From: Arenicola marina
Lineage: Eukaryota; Annelida; Polychaeta; Arenicolidae
Reading direction: 5' to 3'
Assembly (NCBI GenBank): GCA_964019135.1
Contig: OZ025256.1
Span: 20,281,911-20,345,910 of the forward strand
Length of the DNA stretch: 64,000 nt
Shown here one piece after another: positions 48,527 through 61,056 of this stretch. Made by a program: the position numbers and the translations under genes. The first letter of the stretch is position 1. Each line of letters opens with the position of its first letter. Below the pieces are notes generated by a model. The model was not told the origin of the DNA. It ran no database searches and saw only the letters and a list, made by a program, of their open reading frames with translations.

Positions 48527-49128
48527 AATGATCTTTTTACTTGGTCGCCTCGCGTCAAGTAGCTCGTTCCTGATATAGGAGTGGCCTAAAACACCAACAT
48601 TCCATTCCTGATATAGGATTAAGTCTCCGTCAAGTGTCCTCTTAGCGCCAGACTGCCACACATGTTGAGGTGTAATCAGCGGTCTCTGTGTCGCAATCGG
48701 TTAGCGCGTTCGGCTGTCAAGATCTTGTTAGGACGGCACGAATATATCCGGATTCCATGTGGGTTTTGCAATGCGCCGGCCAACTTAGGTTTAGACGCAT
48801 ACCGAAGGAATGATTTCCTCTGCCGGAAACCACTGACCAAAATGTGGTGGTTGATTATACTCGTGTGGGGAGTGTTCTCACTTGATATCCAAAGCACAAA
48901 TCGACTGATAAATGAACCACGTATGTGATGGCACGTTCCGTTTTGGTCCATCTGCTTGCCTACTGAACTGGGAGGTAGCCATTTTACCAACAACCAGTAC
49001 AACCGGTTGACCTTTGTGAGAATGGCGTCGTGAGATTGCTGATCGGAAAATTACACTTCGAGAGGAGCCCGTAGATGATACCTGTCGTGCGTAACGAGAG
49101 ATTCCTAGCTGTTGAGGTGTTAACAGTT

Positions 49129-49134
49129 GTCTCT

Positions 49135-49195
<61 letters not shown>

Positions 49196-49202
49196 AGGGA
49201 CG
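49129..49202 (+). tRNA. tRNA-Asn(GUU) copy 22, unit B
   Basis: Identical to the reference, consensus flanks. Confidence 0.97.
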
Positions 49203-49769
49203 AAAGATGTTTTTACTTGGTCGCCTCGCGTCAAGTAGATCATTCGTGATATAGGATTTAGTCTCTGTCAAGTTTCTTCATAGCGCCAGACTGCCACACG
49301 TGTTGAGATGTAATCAGTTGTCTCTGTGTCGCAATCGCTTAGCGCGTTCGGCTGTGTCACGATCCTGTTCGGATGGCACAAATATATCCTGATTCCATTT
49401 GGGTTGTGCATTGCGCCGGCCAACTTCAGGTTTTGACGCATACCGAAGGAATGATTTCCTCTGCCGGAAACCACGGACTAAAATGTGGTGGTTGATTATA
49501 CTCGTGTGGGGAGTGTTCTCACTTGATATCCAAAGCACAAATCGACTGATAAATAAACCGCGTATGTGATGACACGTTCCGTTTTGGTCCATCTGCTTGC
49601 CTACTGAACTGGGAGGCTGCCATTTTACCAACAACCAGTACAACTCGTTGACCTTGGTGAGAAAGGCGTCGTGAGATTGCTGATCGGAAAATTACACTTC
49701 GAGAGGAGCCCGTAGATAATACCTGTCGTGCGTAACGAGAGATTCCTAGCTGTTGAGGTGTTAACAGTT

Positions 49770-49775
49770 GTCTCT

Positions 49776-49836
<61 letters not shown>

Positions 49837-49843
49837 AGGGACG
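49770..49843 (+). tRNA. tRNA-Asn(GUU) copy 23, unit A before the A-A junction
   Basis: Identical to the reference. Its unit starts as A but ends as B (CAGTACAACTCGTTGACC and GATAATACC), marking the recombination point near 50270-50325. Confidence 0.97.
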
Positions 49844-50445
49844 AATGATCTTTTTACTTGGTCGCCTCGCGTCAAGTAGCTCGTTCCTGATATAGGAGTG
49901 GCCTAAAACACCAACATTCCATTCCTGATATAGGATTAAGTCTCCGTCAAGTGTCCTCTTAGCGCCAGACTGCCACACATTTTGAGGTGTAATCAGCGGT
50001 CTCTGTGTCGCAATCGGTTAGCGCGTTCGGCTGTCAAGATCTTGTTAGGACGGCACGAATATATCCGGATTCCATGTGGGTTGTGCAATGCGCCGGCCAA
50101 CTTAGGTTTAGACGCATACCGAAGGAATGATTTCCTCTGCCGGAAACCACTGACCAAAATGTGGTGGTTGATTATACTCGTGTGGGGAGTGTTCTCACTT
50201 GATATCCAAAGCACAAATCGACTGATAAATGAACCACGTATGTGATGGCACGTTCTGTTTTGGTCCATCTGCTTGCCTACTGAACTGGGAGGCTGCCATT
50301 TTACCAACAACCAGTACAACTCGTTGACCTTGGTGAGAAAGGCGTCGTGAGATTGCTGATCGGAAAATTACACTTCGAGAGGAGCCCGTAGATAATACCT
50401 GTCGTGCGTAACGAGAGATTCCTAGCTGTTGAGGTGTTAACAGTT

Positions 50446-50451
50446 GTCTCT

Positions 50452-50512
<61 letters not shown>

Positions 50513-50519
50513 AGGGACG
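50446..50519 (+). tRNA. tRNA-Asn(GUU) copy 24, unit A after the A-A junction
   Basis: Identical to the reference; flank AATCATCTTTTTAC has one private change. The only body unit where A follows A. Confidence 0.97.
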
Positions 50520-51121
50520 AATCATCTTTTTACTTGGTCGCCTCGCGTCAAGTAGCTCGTTCCTGATATAGGAGTGGCCTAAAACACCAACATTCCATTC
50601 CTGATATAGGATTAAGTCTCCGTCAAGTGTCCTCTTAGCGCCAGACTGCCACACATGTTGAGGTGTAATCAGCGGTCTCTGTGTCGCAATCGGTTAGTTC
50701 GTTCGGCTGTCAAGATCTTGTTAGGACGGCACGAATATATCCGGATTCCATGTGGGTTGTGCAATGCGCCGGCCAACTTAGGTTTAGACGCATACCGAAG
50801 GAATGATTTCCTCTGCCGGAAACCACTGACCAAAATGTGGTGGTTGATTATACTCGTGTGGGGAGTGTTCTCACTTGATATCCAAAGCACAAATCGACTG
50901 ATAAATGAACCACGTATGTGATGGCACGTTCCGTTTTGGTCCATCTGCTTGCCTACTGAACTGGGAGGCTGCCATTTTACCAACAACCAGTACAACCGGT
51001 TGACCTTTGTGAGAATGGCGTCGTGAGATTGCTGATCGGAAAATTACACTTCGAGAGGAGCCCGTAGATGATACCTGTCGTGCGTAACGAGAGATTCCTA
51101 GCTGTTGAGGTGTTAACAGTT

Positions 51122-51127
51122 GTCTCT

Positions 51128-51188
<61 letters not shown>

Positions 51189-51195
51189 AGGGACG
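51122..51195 (+). tRNA. tRNA-Asn(GUU) copy 25, unit B
   Basis: Identical to the reference. Spacer matches that of copy 16 with the GCGCTGGCC marker. Confidence 0.97.
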
Positions 51196-51762
51196 AAAGA
51201 TGTTTTTACTTGGTCGCCTCGCGTCAAGTAGATCATTCGTGATATAGGATTTAGTCTCTGTCAAGTTTCTTCATAGCGCCAGACTGCCACACGTGTTGAG
51301 ATGTAATCAGTTGTCTCTGTGTCGCAATCGCTTAGCGCGTTCGGCTGTGTCACGATCCTGTTCGGATGGCACAAATATATCCTGATTCCATTTGGGTTGT
51401 GCATTGCGCTGGCCAACTTCAGGTTTTGACGCATACCGAAGGAATGATTTCCTCTGCCGGAAACCACGGACTAAAATGTGGTGGTTGATTATACTCGTGT
51501 GGGGAGTGTTCTCACTTGATATCCAAAACACAAATCGACTGATAAATAAACCGCGTATGTGATGACACGTTCCGTTTTGGTCCATCTGCTTACCTACTGA
51601 ACTGGGAGGCTGCCATTTTACCAACAACCAGTACAACTCGTTGACCTTGGTGAGAAAGGCGTCGTGAGATTGCTGATCGGAAAATTACACTTCGAGAGGA
51701 GCCCGTAGATAATACCTGTCGTGCGTAACGAGAGATTCCTAGCTGTTGAGGTGTTAATAGTT

Positions 51763-51768
51763 GTCTCT

Positions 51769-51829
<61 letters not shown>

Positions 51830-51836
51830 AGGGACG
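51763..51836 (+). tRNA. tRNA-Asn(GUU) copy 26, unit A
   Basis: Identical to the reference. Leader GTTAATAGTT as in copy 17, 5944 bp upstream. Confidence 0.97.
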
Positions 51837-52438
51837 AATGATCTTTTTACTTGGTCGCCTCGCGTCAAGTAGCTCGTTCCTGATATAGGAGTGGCCTAAA
51901 ACACCAACATTCCATTCCTGATATAGGATTAAGTCTCCGTCAAGTGTCCTCTTAGCGCCAGACTGCCACACATGTTGAGGTGTAATCAGCGGTCTCTGTG
52001 TCGCAATCGGTTAGCGCGTTCGGCTGTCAAGATCTTGTTAGGACGGCACGAATATATCCGGATTCCATGTGGGTTGTGCAATGCGCCGGCCAACTTAGGT
52101 TTAGACGCATACCGAAGGAATGATTTCCTTTGCCGGAAACCACTGACCAAAATGTGGTGGTTGATTATACTCGTGTGGGGAGTGCTCTCACTTGATATCC
52201 AAAGCACAAATCGACTGATAAATGAACCACGTATGTGATGGCACGTTCCGATTTGGTCCATCTGCTTGCCTACTGATCTGGGAGGCTGCCATTTTACCAA
52301 CAACCAGTACAACCGGTTGACCTTTGTGAGAATGGCGTCGTGAGATTGCTGATCGGAAAATTACACTTCGAGAGGAGCCCGTAGATGATACCTGTCGTGC
52401 GTAACGAGAGATTCCTAGCTGTTGAGGTGTTAACAGTT

Positions 52439-52444
52439 GTCTCT

Positions 52445-52505
<61 letters not shown>

Positions 52506-52512
52506 AGGGACG
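52439..52512 (+). tRNA. tRNA-Asn(GUU) copy 27, unit B
   Basis: Identical to the reference, consensus flanks. Confidence 0.97.
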
Positions 52513-53079
52513 AAAGATGTTTTTACTTGGTCGCCTCGCGTCAAGTAGATCATTCGTGATATAGGATTTAGTCTCTGTCAAGTTTCTTCATAGCGCCAGA
52601 CTGCCACACGTGTTGAGATGTAATCAGTTGTCTCTGTGTCGCAATCGCTTAGCGCGTTCGGCTGTGTCACGATCCTGTTCGGATGGCACAAATATATCCT
52701 GATTCCATTTGGGTTGTGCATTGCGCCGGCCAACTTCAGGTTTTGACGCATACCGAAGGAATGATTTCCTCTGCCGGAAACCACGGACTAAAATGTGGTG
52801 GTTGATTATACTCGTGTGGGGAGTGTTCTCACTTGATATCCAAAGCACAAATCGACTGATAAATAAACCGCGTATGTGATGACACGTTCCGTTTTGGTCC
52901 ATCTGCTTGCCTACTGAACTGGGAGGCTGCCATTTTACCAACAACCAGTACAACTCGTTGACCTTGGTGAGAAAGGCGTCGTGAGATTGCTGATCGGAAA
53001 ATTACACTTCGAGAGGAGCCCGTAGATAATACCTGTCGTGCGTAACGAGATATTCCTAGCTGTTGAGGTGTTAACAGTT

Positions 53080-53085
53080 GTCTCT

Positions 53086-53146
<61 letters not shown>

Positions 53147-53153
53147 AGGGACG
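53080..53153 (+). tRNA. tRNA-Asn(GUU) copy 28, unit A
   Basis: Identical to the reference. CGAGATATTCC leader as in copies 13 and 19. Confidence 0.97.
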
Positions 53154-53755
53154 AATGATCTTTTTACTTGGTCGCCTCGCGTCAAGTAGCTCGTTCCTGA
53201 TATAGGAGTGGCCTAAAACACCAACATTCCATTCCTGATATAGGATTAAGTCTCCGTCAAGTGTCCTCTTAGCGCCGGACTGCCACACATGTTGAGGTGT
53301 AATCAGCGGTCTCTGTGTCGCAATCGGTTAGCGCGTTCGGCTGTCAAGATCTTGTTAGGACGGCACGAATATATCCGGATTCCATGTGGGTTGTGCAATG
53401 CGCCGGCCAACTTAGGTTTAGACGCATACCGAAGGAATGATTTCCTCTGCCGGAAACCACTGACCAAAATGTGGTGGTTGATTATACTCGTGTGGGGAGT
53501 GTTCTCACTTGATATCCAAAGCACAAATCGACTGATAAATGAACCACGTATGTGATGGCACGTTCCGTTTTGGTCCATCTGCTTGCCTACTGAACTGGGA
53601 GGGTGCCATTTTACCAACAACCAGTACAACCGGTTGACCTTTGTGAGAATGGCGTCGTGAGATTGCTGATCGGAAAATTATACTTCGAGAGGAGCCCGTA
53701 GATGATACCTGTCGTGCGTAACGAGAGATTCCTAGCTGTTGAGGTGTTAACAGTT

Positions 53756-53761
53756 GTCTCT

Positions 53762-53822
<61 letters not shown>

Positions 53823-53829
53823 AGGGACG
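53756..53829 (+). tRNA. tRNA-Asn(GUU) copy 29, unit B
   Basis: Identical to the reference although its neighbours by descent (copies 14 and 20) carry a T-stem defect; the defect arose after this lineage split, or was repaired by gene conversion. Confidence 0.97.
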
Positions 53830-54396
53830 AAAGATGTTTTTACTTGGTCGCCTCGCGTCAAGTAGATCATTCGTGATATAGGATTTAGTCTCTGTCAAGT
53901 TTCTTCATAGCGCCAGACTGCCACACGTGTTGAGATGTAATCAGTTGTCTCTGCGTCGCAATCGCTTAGCGCGTTCGGCTGTGTCACGATCCTGTTCGGA
54001 TGGCACAAATATATCCTGATTCCATTTGGGTTGTGCATTGCGCCGGCCAACTTCAGGTTTTGACGCATACCGAAGGAATGATTTCCTCTGCCGGAAACCA
54101 CGGACTAAAATGTGGTGGTTGATTATACTCGTGTGGGGAGTGTTCTCACTTGATATCCAAAGCACAAATCGACTGATAAATAAACCGCGTATGTGATGAC
54201 ACGTTCCGTTTTGGTCCATCTGCTTGCCTACTGAACTGGGAGGCTGCCATTTTACCAACAACCAGTACAACTCGTTGACCTTGGTGAGAAAGGCGTCGTG
54301 AGATTGCTGATCGGAAAATTACACTTTGAGAGGAGCCCGTAGATAATACCTGTCGTGCGTAACGAGAGATTCCTAGCTGTTGAGGTGTTAACAGTT

Positions 54397-54402
54397 GTCT
54401 CT

Positions 54403-54463
<61 letters not shown>

Positions 54464-54470
54464 AGGGACG
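54397..54470 (+). tRNA. tRNA-Asn(GUU) copy 30, unit A
   Basis: Identical to the reference. Shares ACTTTGAGAGG leader and GGGTTTTGCAATG spacer with copy 21. Confidence 0.97.
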
Positions 54471-55072
54471 AATGATCTTTTTACTTGGTCGCCTCGCGTC
54501 AAGTAGCTCGTTCCTGATATAGGAGTGGCCTAAAACACCAACATTCCATTCCTGATATAGGATTAAGTCTCCGTCAAGTGTCCTCTTAGCGCCAGACTGC
54601 CACACATGTTGAGGTGTAATCAGCGGTCTCTGTGTCGCAATCGGTTAGCGCGTTCGGCTGTCAAGATCTTGTTAGGACGGCACGAATATATCCGGATTCC
54701 ATGTGGGTTTTGCAATGCGCCGGCCAACTTAGGTTTAGACGCATACCGAAGGAATGATTTCCTCTGCCGGAAACCACTGACCAAAATGTGGTGGTTGATT
54801 ATACTCGTGTGGGGAGTGTTCTCACTTGATATCCAAAGCACAAATCGACTGATAAATGAACCACGTATGTGATGGCACGTTCCGTTTTGGTCCATCTGCT
54901 TGCCTACTGAACTGGGAGGCTGCCATTTTACCAACAACCAGTACAACCGGTTGACCTTTGTGAGAATGGCGTCGTGAGATTGCTGATCGGAAAATTACAC
55001 TTCGAGAGGAGCCCGTAGATGATACCTGTCGTGCGTAACGAGAGATTCCTAGCTGTTGAGGTGTTAACAGTT

Positions 55073-55079
55073 GTCTCTC

Positions 55080-55139
<60 letters not shown>

Positions 55140-55146
55140 AGGGACG
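55073..55146 (+). tRNA. tRNA-Asn(GUU) copy 31, unit B, one acceptor change
   Basis: G7 to C breaks the last acceptor pair (C-C). Downstream flank has a private GATGATTCG. Function uncertain. Confidence 0.85.
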
Positions 55147-55713
55147 AAAGATGTTTTTACTTGGTCGCCTCGCGTCAAGTAGATGATTCGTGATATAGGA
55201 TTTAGTCTCTGTCAAGTTTCTTCATAGCGCCAGACTGCCACACGTGTTGAGATGTAATCAGTTGTCTCTGTGTCGCAATCGCTTAGCGCGTTCGGCTGTG
55301 TCACGATCCTGTTCGGATGGCACAAATATATCCTGATTCCATTTGGGTTGTGCATTGCGCCGGCCAACTTCAGGTTTTGACGCATACCGAAGGAATGATT
55401 TCCTCTGCCGGAAACCACGGACTAAAATGTGGTGGTTGATTATACTCGTGTGGGGAGTGTTCTCACTTGATATCCAAAGCACAAATCGACTGATAAATAA
55501 ACCGCGTATGTGATGACACGTTCCGTTTTGGTCCATCTGCTTGCCTACTGAACTGGGAGGCTGCCATTTTACCAACAACCAGTACAACTCGTTGACCTTG
55601 GTGAGAAAGGCGTCGTGAGATTGCTGATCGGAAAATTACACTTTGAGAGGAGCCCGTAGATAATACCTGTCGGGCGTAACGAGAGATTCCTAGCTGTTGA
55701 GGTGTTAACAGTT

Positions 55714-55719
55714 GTCTCT

Positions 55720-55780
<61 letters not shown>

Positions 55781-55787
55781 AGGGACG
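55714..55787 (+). tRNA. tRNA-Asn(GUU) copy 32, unit A
   Basis: Identical to the reference; leader has private GTCGGGCGTAACG. Confidence 0.97.
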
Positions 55788-56389
55788 AATGATCTTTTTA
55801 CTTGGTCGCCTCGCGTCAAGTAGCTCGTTCCTGATATAGGAGTGGCCTAAAACACCAACATTCCATTCCTGATATAGGATTAAGTCTCCGTCAAGTGTCC
55901 TCTTAGCGCCAGACTGCCACACATGTTGAGGTGTAATCAGCGGTCTCTGTGTCGCAATCGGTTAGCGCGTTCGGCTGTCAAGATCTTGTTAGGACGGCAC
56001 GAATATATCCGGATTCCATGTGGGTTGTGCAATGCGCCGGCCAACTTAGGTTTAGACGCATACCGAAGGAATGATTTCCTCTGCCGGAAACCACTGACCA
56101 AAATGTGGTGGTTGATTATACTCGTGTGGGGAGTGTTCTCACTTGATATCCAAAGCACAAATCGACTGATAAATGAACCACGTATGTGATGGAACGTTCC
56201 GTTTTGGTCCATCTGCTTGCCTACTGAACTGGGAGGCTGCCATTTTACCAACAACCAGTACAACCGGTTGACCTTTGTGAGAATGGCGTCGTGAGATTGC
56301 TGATCGGAAAATTACACTTCGAGAGGAGCCCGTAGATGATACCTGTCGTGCGTAACGAGAGATTCCTAGCTGTTGAGGTGTTAACAGTT

Positions 56390-56395
56390 GTCTCT

Positions 56396-56456
<61 letters not shown>

Positions 56457-56463
56457 AGGGACG
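56390..56463 (+). tRNA. tRNA-Asn(GUU) copy 33, unit B
   Basis: Identical to the reference. Spacer CATAGCACCAGAC is private; CCAAAACACAAATCG is shared with copies 35 and 37. Confidence 0.97.
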
Positions 56464-57030
56464 AAAGATGTTTTTACTTGGTCGCCTCGCGTCAAGTAGA
56501 TCATTCGTGATATAGGATTTAGTCTCTGTCAAGTTTCTTCATAGCACCAGACTGCCACACGTGTTGAGATGTAATCAGTTGTCTCTGTGTCGCAATCGCT
56601 TAGCGCGTTCGGCTGTGTCACGATCCTGTTCGGATGGCACAAATATATCCTGATTCCATTTGGGTTGTGCATTGCGCCGGCCAACTTCAGGTTTTGACGC
56701 ATACCGAAGGAATGATTTCCTCTGCCGGAAACCACGGACTAAAATGTGGTGGTTGATTATACTCGTGTGGGGAGTGTTCTCACTTGATATCCAAAACACA
56801 AATCGACTGATAAATAAACCGCGTATGTGATGACACGTTCCGTTTTGGTCCATCTGCTTACCTACTGAACTGGGAGGCTGCCATTTTACCAACAACCAGT
56901 ACAACTCGTTGACCTTGGTGAGAAAGGCGTCGTGAGATTGCTGATCGGAAAATTACACTTCGAGAGGAGCCCGTAGATAATACCTGTCGTGCGTAACGAG
57001 AGATTCCTAGCTGTTGAGGTGTTAACAGTT

Positions 57031-57036
57031 GTCTCT

Positions 57037-57097
<61 letters not shown>

Positions 57098-57104
57098 AGG
57101 GACG
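57031..57104 (+). tRNA. tRNA-Asn(GUU) copy 34, unit A
   Basis: Identical to the reference. Spacer GATGGAACGTTCC is shared with the units of copies 32 and 36, showing a recent local 1317-bp expansion. Confidence 0.97.
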
Positions 57105-57706
57105 AATGATCTTTTTACTTGGTCGCCTCGCGTCAAGTAGCTCGTTCCTGATATAGGAGTGGCCTAAAACACCAACATTCCATTCCTGATATAGGATTAA
57201 GTCTCCGTCAAGTGTCCTCTTAGCGCCAGACTGCCACACATGTTGAGGTGTAATCAGCGGTCTCTGTGTCGCAATCGGTTAGCGCGTTCGGCTGTCAAGA
57301 TCTTGTTAGGACGGCACGAATATATCCGGATTCCATGTGGGTTGTGCAATGCGCCGGCCAACTTAGGTTTAGACGCATACCGAAGGAATGATTTCCTCTG
57401 CCGGAAACCACTGACCAAAATGTGGTGGTTGATTATACTCGTGTGGGGAGTGTTCTCACTTGATATCCAAAGCACAAATCGACTGATAAATGAACCACGT
57501 ATGTGATGGAACGTTCCGTTTTGGTCCATCTGCTTGCCTACTGAACTGGGAGGCTGCCATTTTACCAACAACCAGTACAACCGGTTGACCTTTGTGAGAA
57601 TGGCGTCGTGAGATTGCTGATCGGAAAATTACACTTCGAGAGGAGCCCGTAGATGATACCTGTCGTGCGTAACGAGAGATTCCTAGCTGTTGAGGTGTTA
57701 ACAGTT

Positions 57707-57712
57707 GTCTCT

Positions 57713-57773
<61 letters not shown>

Positions 57774-57780
57774 AGGGACG
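57707..57780 (+). tRNA. tRNA-Asn(GUU) copy 35, unit B
   Basis: Identical to the reference. Spacer TTTTACAAACAACC is shared only with copy 37. Confidence 0.97.
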
Positions 57781-58347
57781 AAAGATGTTTTTACTTGGTC
57801 GCCTCGCGTCAAGTAGATCATTCGTGATATAGGATTTAGTCTCTGTCAAGTTTCTTCATAGCGCCAGACTGCCACACGTGTTGAGATGTAATCAGTTGTC
57901 TCTGTGTCGCAATCGCTTAGCGCGTTCGGCTGTGTCACGATCCTGTTCGGATGGCACAAATATATCCTGATTCCATTTGGGTTGTGCATTGCGCCGGCCA
58001 ACTTCAGGTTTTGACGCATACCGAAGGAATGATTTCCTCTGCCGGAAACCACGGACTAAAATGTGGTGGTTGATTATACTCGTGTGGGGAGTGTTCTCAC
58101 TTGATATCCAAAACACAAATCGACTGATAAATAAACCGCGTATGTGATGACACGTTCCGTTTTGGTCCATCTGCTTACCTACTGAACTGGGAGGCTGCCA
58201 TTTTACAAACAACCAGTACAACTCGTTGACCTTGGTGAGAAAGGCGTCGTGAGATTGCTGATCGGAAAATTACACTTCGAGAGGAGCCCGTAGATAATAC
58301 CTGTCGTGCGTAACGAGCGATTCCTAGCTGTTGAGGTGTTAACAGTT

Positions 58348-58353
58348 GTCTCT

Positions 58354-58414
<61 letters not shown>

Positions 58415-58421
58415 AGGGACG
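58348..58421 (+). tRNA. tRNA-Asn(GUU) copy 36, unit A
   Basis: Identical to the reference; leader has private CGAGCGATTCC. Confidence 0.97.
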
Positions 58422-59023
58422 AATGATCTTTTTACTTGGTCGCCTCGCGTCAAGTAGCTCGTTCCTGATATAGGAGTGGCCTAAAACACCAACATTCCAT
58501 TCCTGATATAGGATTAAGTCTCCGTCAAGTGTCCTCTTAGCGCCAGACTGCCACACATGTTGAGGTGTAATCAGCGGTCTCTGTGTCGCAATCGGTTAGC
58601 GCGTTCGGCTGTCAAGATCTTGTTAGGACGGCACGAATATATCCGGATTCCATGTGGGTTGTGCAATGCGCCGGCCAACTTAGGTTTAGACGCATACCGA
58701 AGGAATGATTTCCTCTGCCGGAAACCACTGACCAAAATGTGGTGGTTGATTATACTCGTGTGGGGAGTGTTCTCACTTGATATCCAAAGCACAAATCGAC
58801 TGATAAATGAACCACGTATGTGATGGAACGTTCCGTTTTGGTCCATCTGCTTGCCTACTGAACTGGGAGGCTGCCATTTTACCAACAACCAGTACAACCG
58901 GTTGACCTTTGTGAGAATGGCGTCGTGAGATTGCTGATCGGAAAATTACACTTCGAGAGGAGCCCGTAGATGATACCTGTCGTGCGTAACGAGAGATTCC
59001 TAGCTGTTGAGGTTTTAACAGTT

Positions 59024-59029
59024 GTCTCT

Positions 59030-59090
<61 letters not shown>

Positions 59091-59097
59091 AGGGACG
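59024..59097 (+). tRNA. tRNA-Asn(GUU) copy 37, unit B
   Basis: Identical to the reference; leader GGTTTTAACAG and downstream TTTTTACGTGG are private. Confidence 0.97.
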
Positions 59098-59664
59098 AAA
59101 GATGTTTTTACGTGGTCGCCTCGCGTCAAGTAGATCATTCGTGATATAGGATTTAGTCTCTGTCAAGTTTCTTCATAGCGCCAGACTGCCACACGTGTTG
59201 AGATGTAATCAGTTGTCTCTGTGTCGCAATCGCTTAGCGCGTTCGGCTGTGTCACGATCCTGTTCGGATGGCACAAATATATCCTGATTCCATTTGGGTT
59301 GTGCATTGCGCCGGCCAACTTCAGGTTTTGACGCATACCGAAGGAATGATTTCCTCTGCCGGAAACCACGGACTAAAATGTGGTGGTTGATTATACTCGT
59401 GTGGGGAGTGTTCTCACTTGATATCCAAAACACAAATCGACTGATAAATAAACCGCGTATGTGATGACACGTTCCGTTTTGGTCCATCTGCTTACCTACT
59501 GAACTGGGAGGCTGCCATTTTACAAACAACCAGTACAACTCGTTGACCTTGGTGAGAAAGGCGTCGTGAGATTGCTGATCGGAAAATTACACTTCGAGAG
59601 GAGCCCGTAGATAATACCTGTCGTGCGTAACGAGAGATTCCTAGCTGTTGAGGTGTTAACAGTT

Positions 59665-59670
59665 GTCTCT

Positions 59671-59731
<61 letters not shown>

Positions 59732-59738
59732 AGGGACG
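59665..59738 (+). tRNA. tRNA-Asn(GUU) copy 38, unit A, weakened terminator
   Basis: Gene identical to the reference, but the T5 terminator has become CTCTTTAC (three T). The unit is 677 bp because of an extra C in ACACCCAACATTCC. Confidence 0.95.
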
Positions 59739-60341
59739 AATGATCTCTTTACTTGGTCGCCTCGCGTCAAGTAGCTCGTTCCTGATATAGGAGTGGCCTA
59801 AAACACCCAACATTCCATTCCTGATATAGGATTAAGTCTCCGTCAAGTGTCCTCTTAGCGCCAGACTGCCACACATGTTGAGGTGTAATCAGCGGTCTCT
59901 GTGTCGCAATCGGTTAGCGCGTTCGGCTGTCAAGATCTTGTTAGGACGGCACGAATATATCCGGATTCCATGTGGGTTGTGCAATGCGCCGGCCAACTTA
60001 GGTTTAGACGCATACCGAAGGAATGATTTCCTTTGCCGGAAACCACTGACCAAAATGTGGTGGTTGATTATACTCGTGTGGGGAGTGTTCTCACTTGATA
60101 TCCAAAGCACAAATCGACTGATAAATGAATCACGTATGTGATGGCACGTTCCGTTTTGGTCCATCTGCTTGCCTACTGAACTGGGAGGCTGCCATTTTAC
60201 CAACAACCAGTACAACCGGTTGACCTTTGTGAGAATGGCGTCGTGAGATTGCTGATCGGAAAATTACACTTCGAGAGGAGCCCGTAGATGATACCTGTCG
60301 TGCGTAACGAGAGATTCCTAGCTGTTGAGGTGTTAACAGTT

Positions 60342-60366
60342 GTCTCTGTGGCGCAATCGGTTAGCA

Positions 60367-60408
<42 letters not shown>

Positions 60409-60415
60409 AGGGACG
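60342..60415 (+). tRNA. tRNA-Asn(GUU) copy 39, unit B, D-stem change
   Basis: D-stem 3' strand GCAC instead of GCGC, one C-A mismatch. Boxes A and B intact. Confidence 0.87.
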
Positions 60416-60982
60416 AAAGATGTTTTTACTTGGTCGCCTCGCGTCAAGTAGATCATTCGTGATATAGGATTTAGTCTCTGTCAAGTTTCTTCATAGCGCC
60501 AGACTGCCACACGTGTTGAGATGTAATCAGTTGTCTCTGCGTCGCAATCGCTTAGCGCGTTCGGCTGTGTCACGATCCTGTTCGGATGGCACAAATATAT
60601 CCTGATTCCATTTGGGTTGTGCATTGCGCCGGCCAACTTCAGGTTTTGACGCATACCGAAGGAATGATTTCCTCTGCCGGAAACCACGGACTAAAATGTG
60701 GTGGTTGATTATACTCGTGTGGGGAGTGTTCTCACTTGATATCCAAAGCACAAATCGACTGATAAATAAACCGCGTATGTGATGACACGTTCCGTTTTGG
60801 TCCATCTGCTTGCCTACTGAACTGGGAGGCTGCCATTTTACCAACAACCAGTACAACTCGTTGACTTTGGTGAGAAAGGCGTCGTGAGATTGCTGATCGG
60901 AAAATTACACTTCGAGAGGAGCCCGTAGATAATACCTGTCGTGCGTAACGAGAGATTCCTAGCTGTTGAGCTGTTAACAGTT

Positions 60983-60988
60983 GTCTCT

Positions 60989-61049
<61 letters not shown>

Positions 61050-61056
61050 AGGGACG
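60983..61056 (+). tRNA. tRNA-Asn(GUU) copy 40, unit A
   Basis: Identical to the reference; leader has private GAGCTGTTAACAG. Confidence 0.97.
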
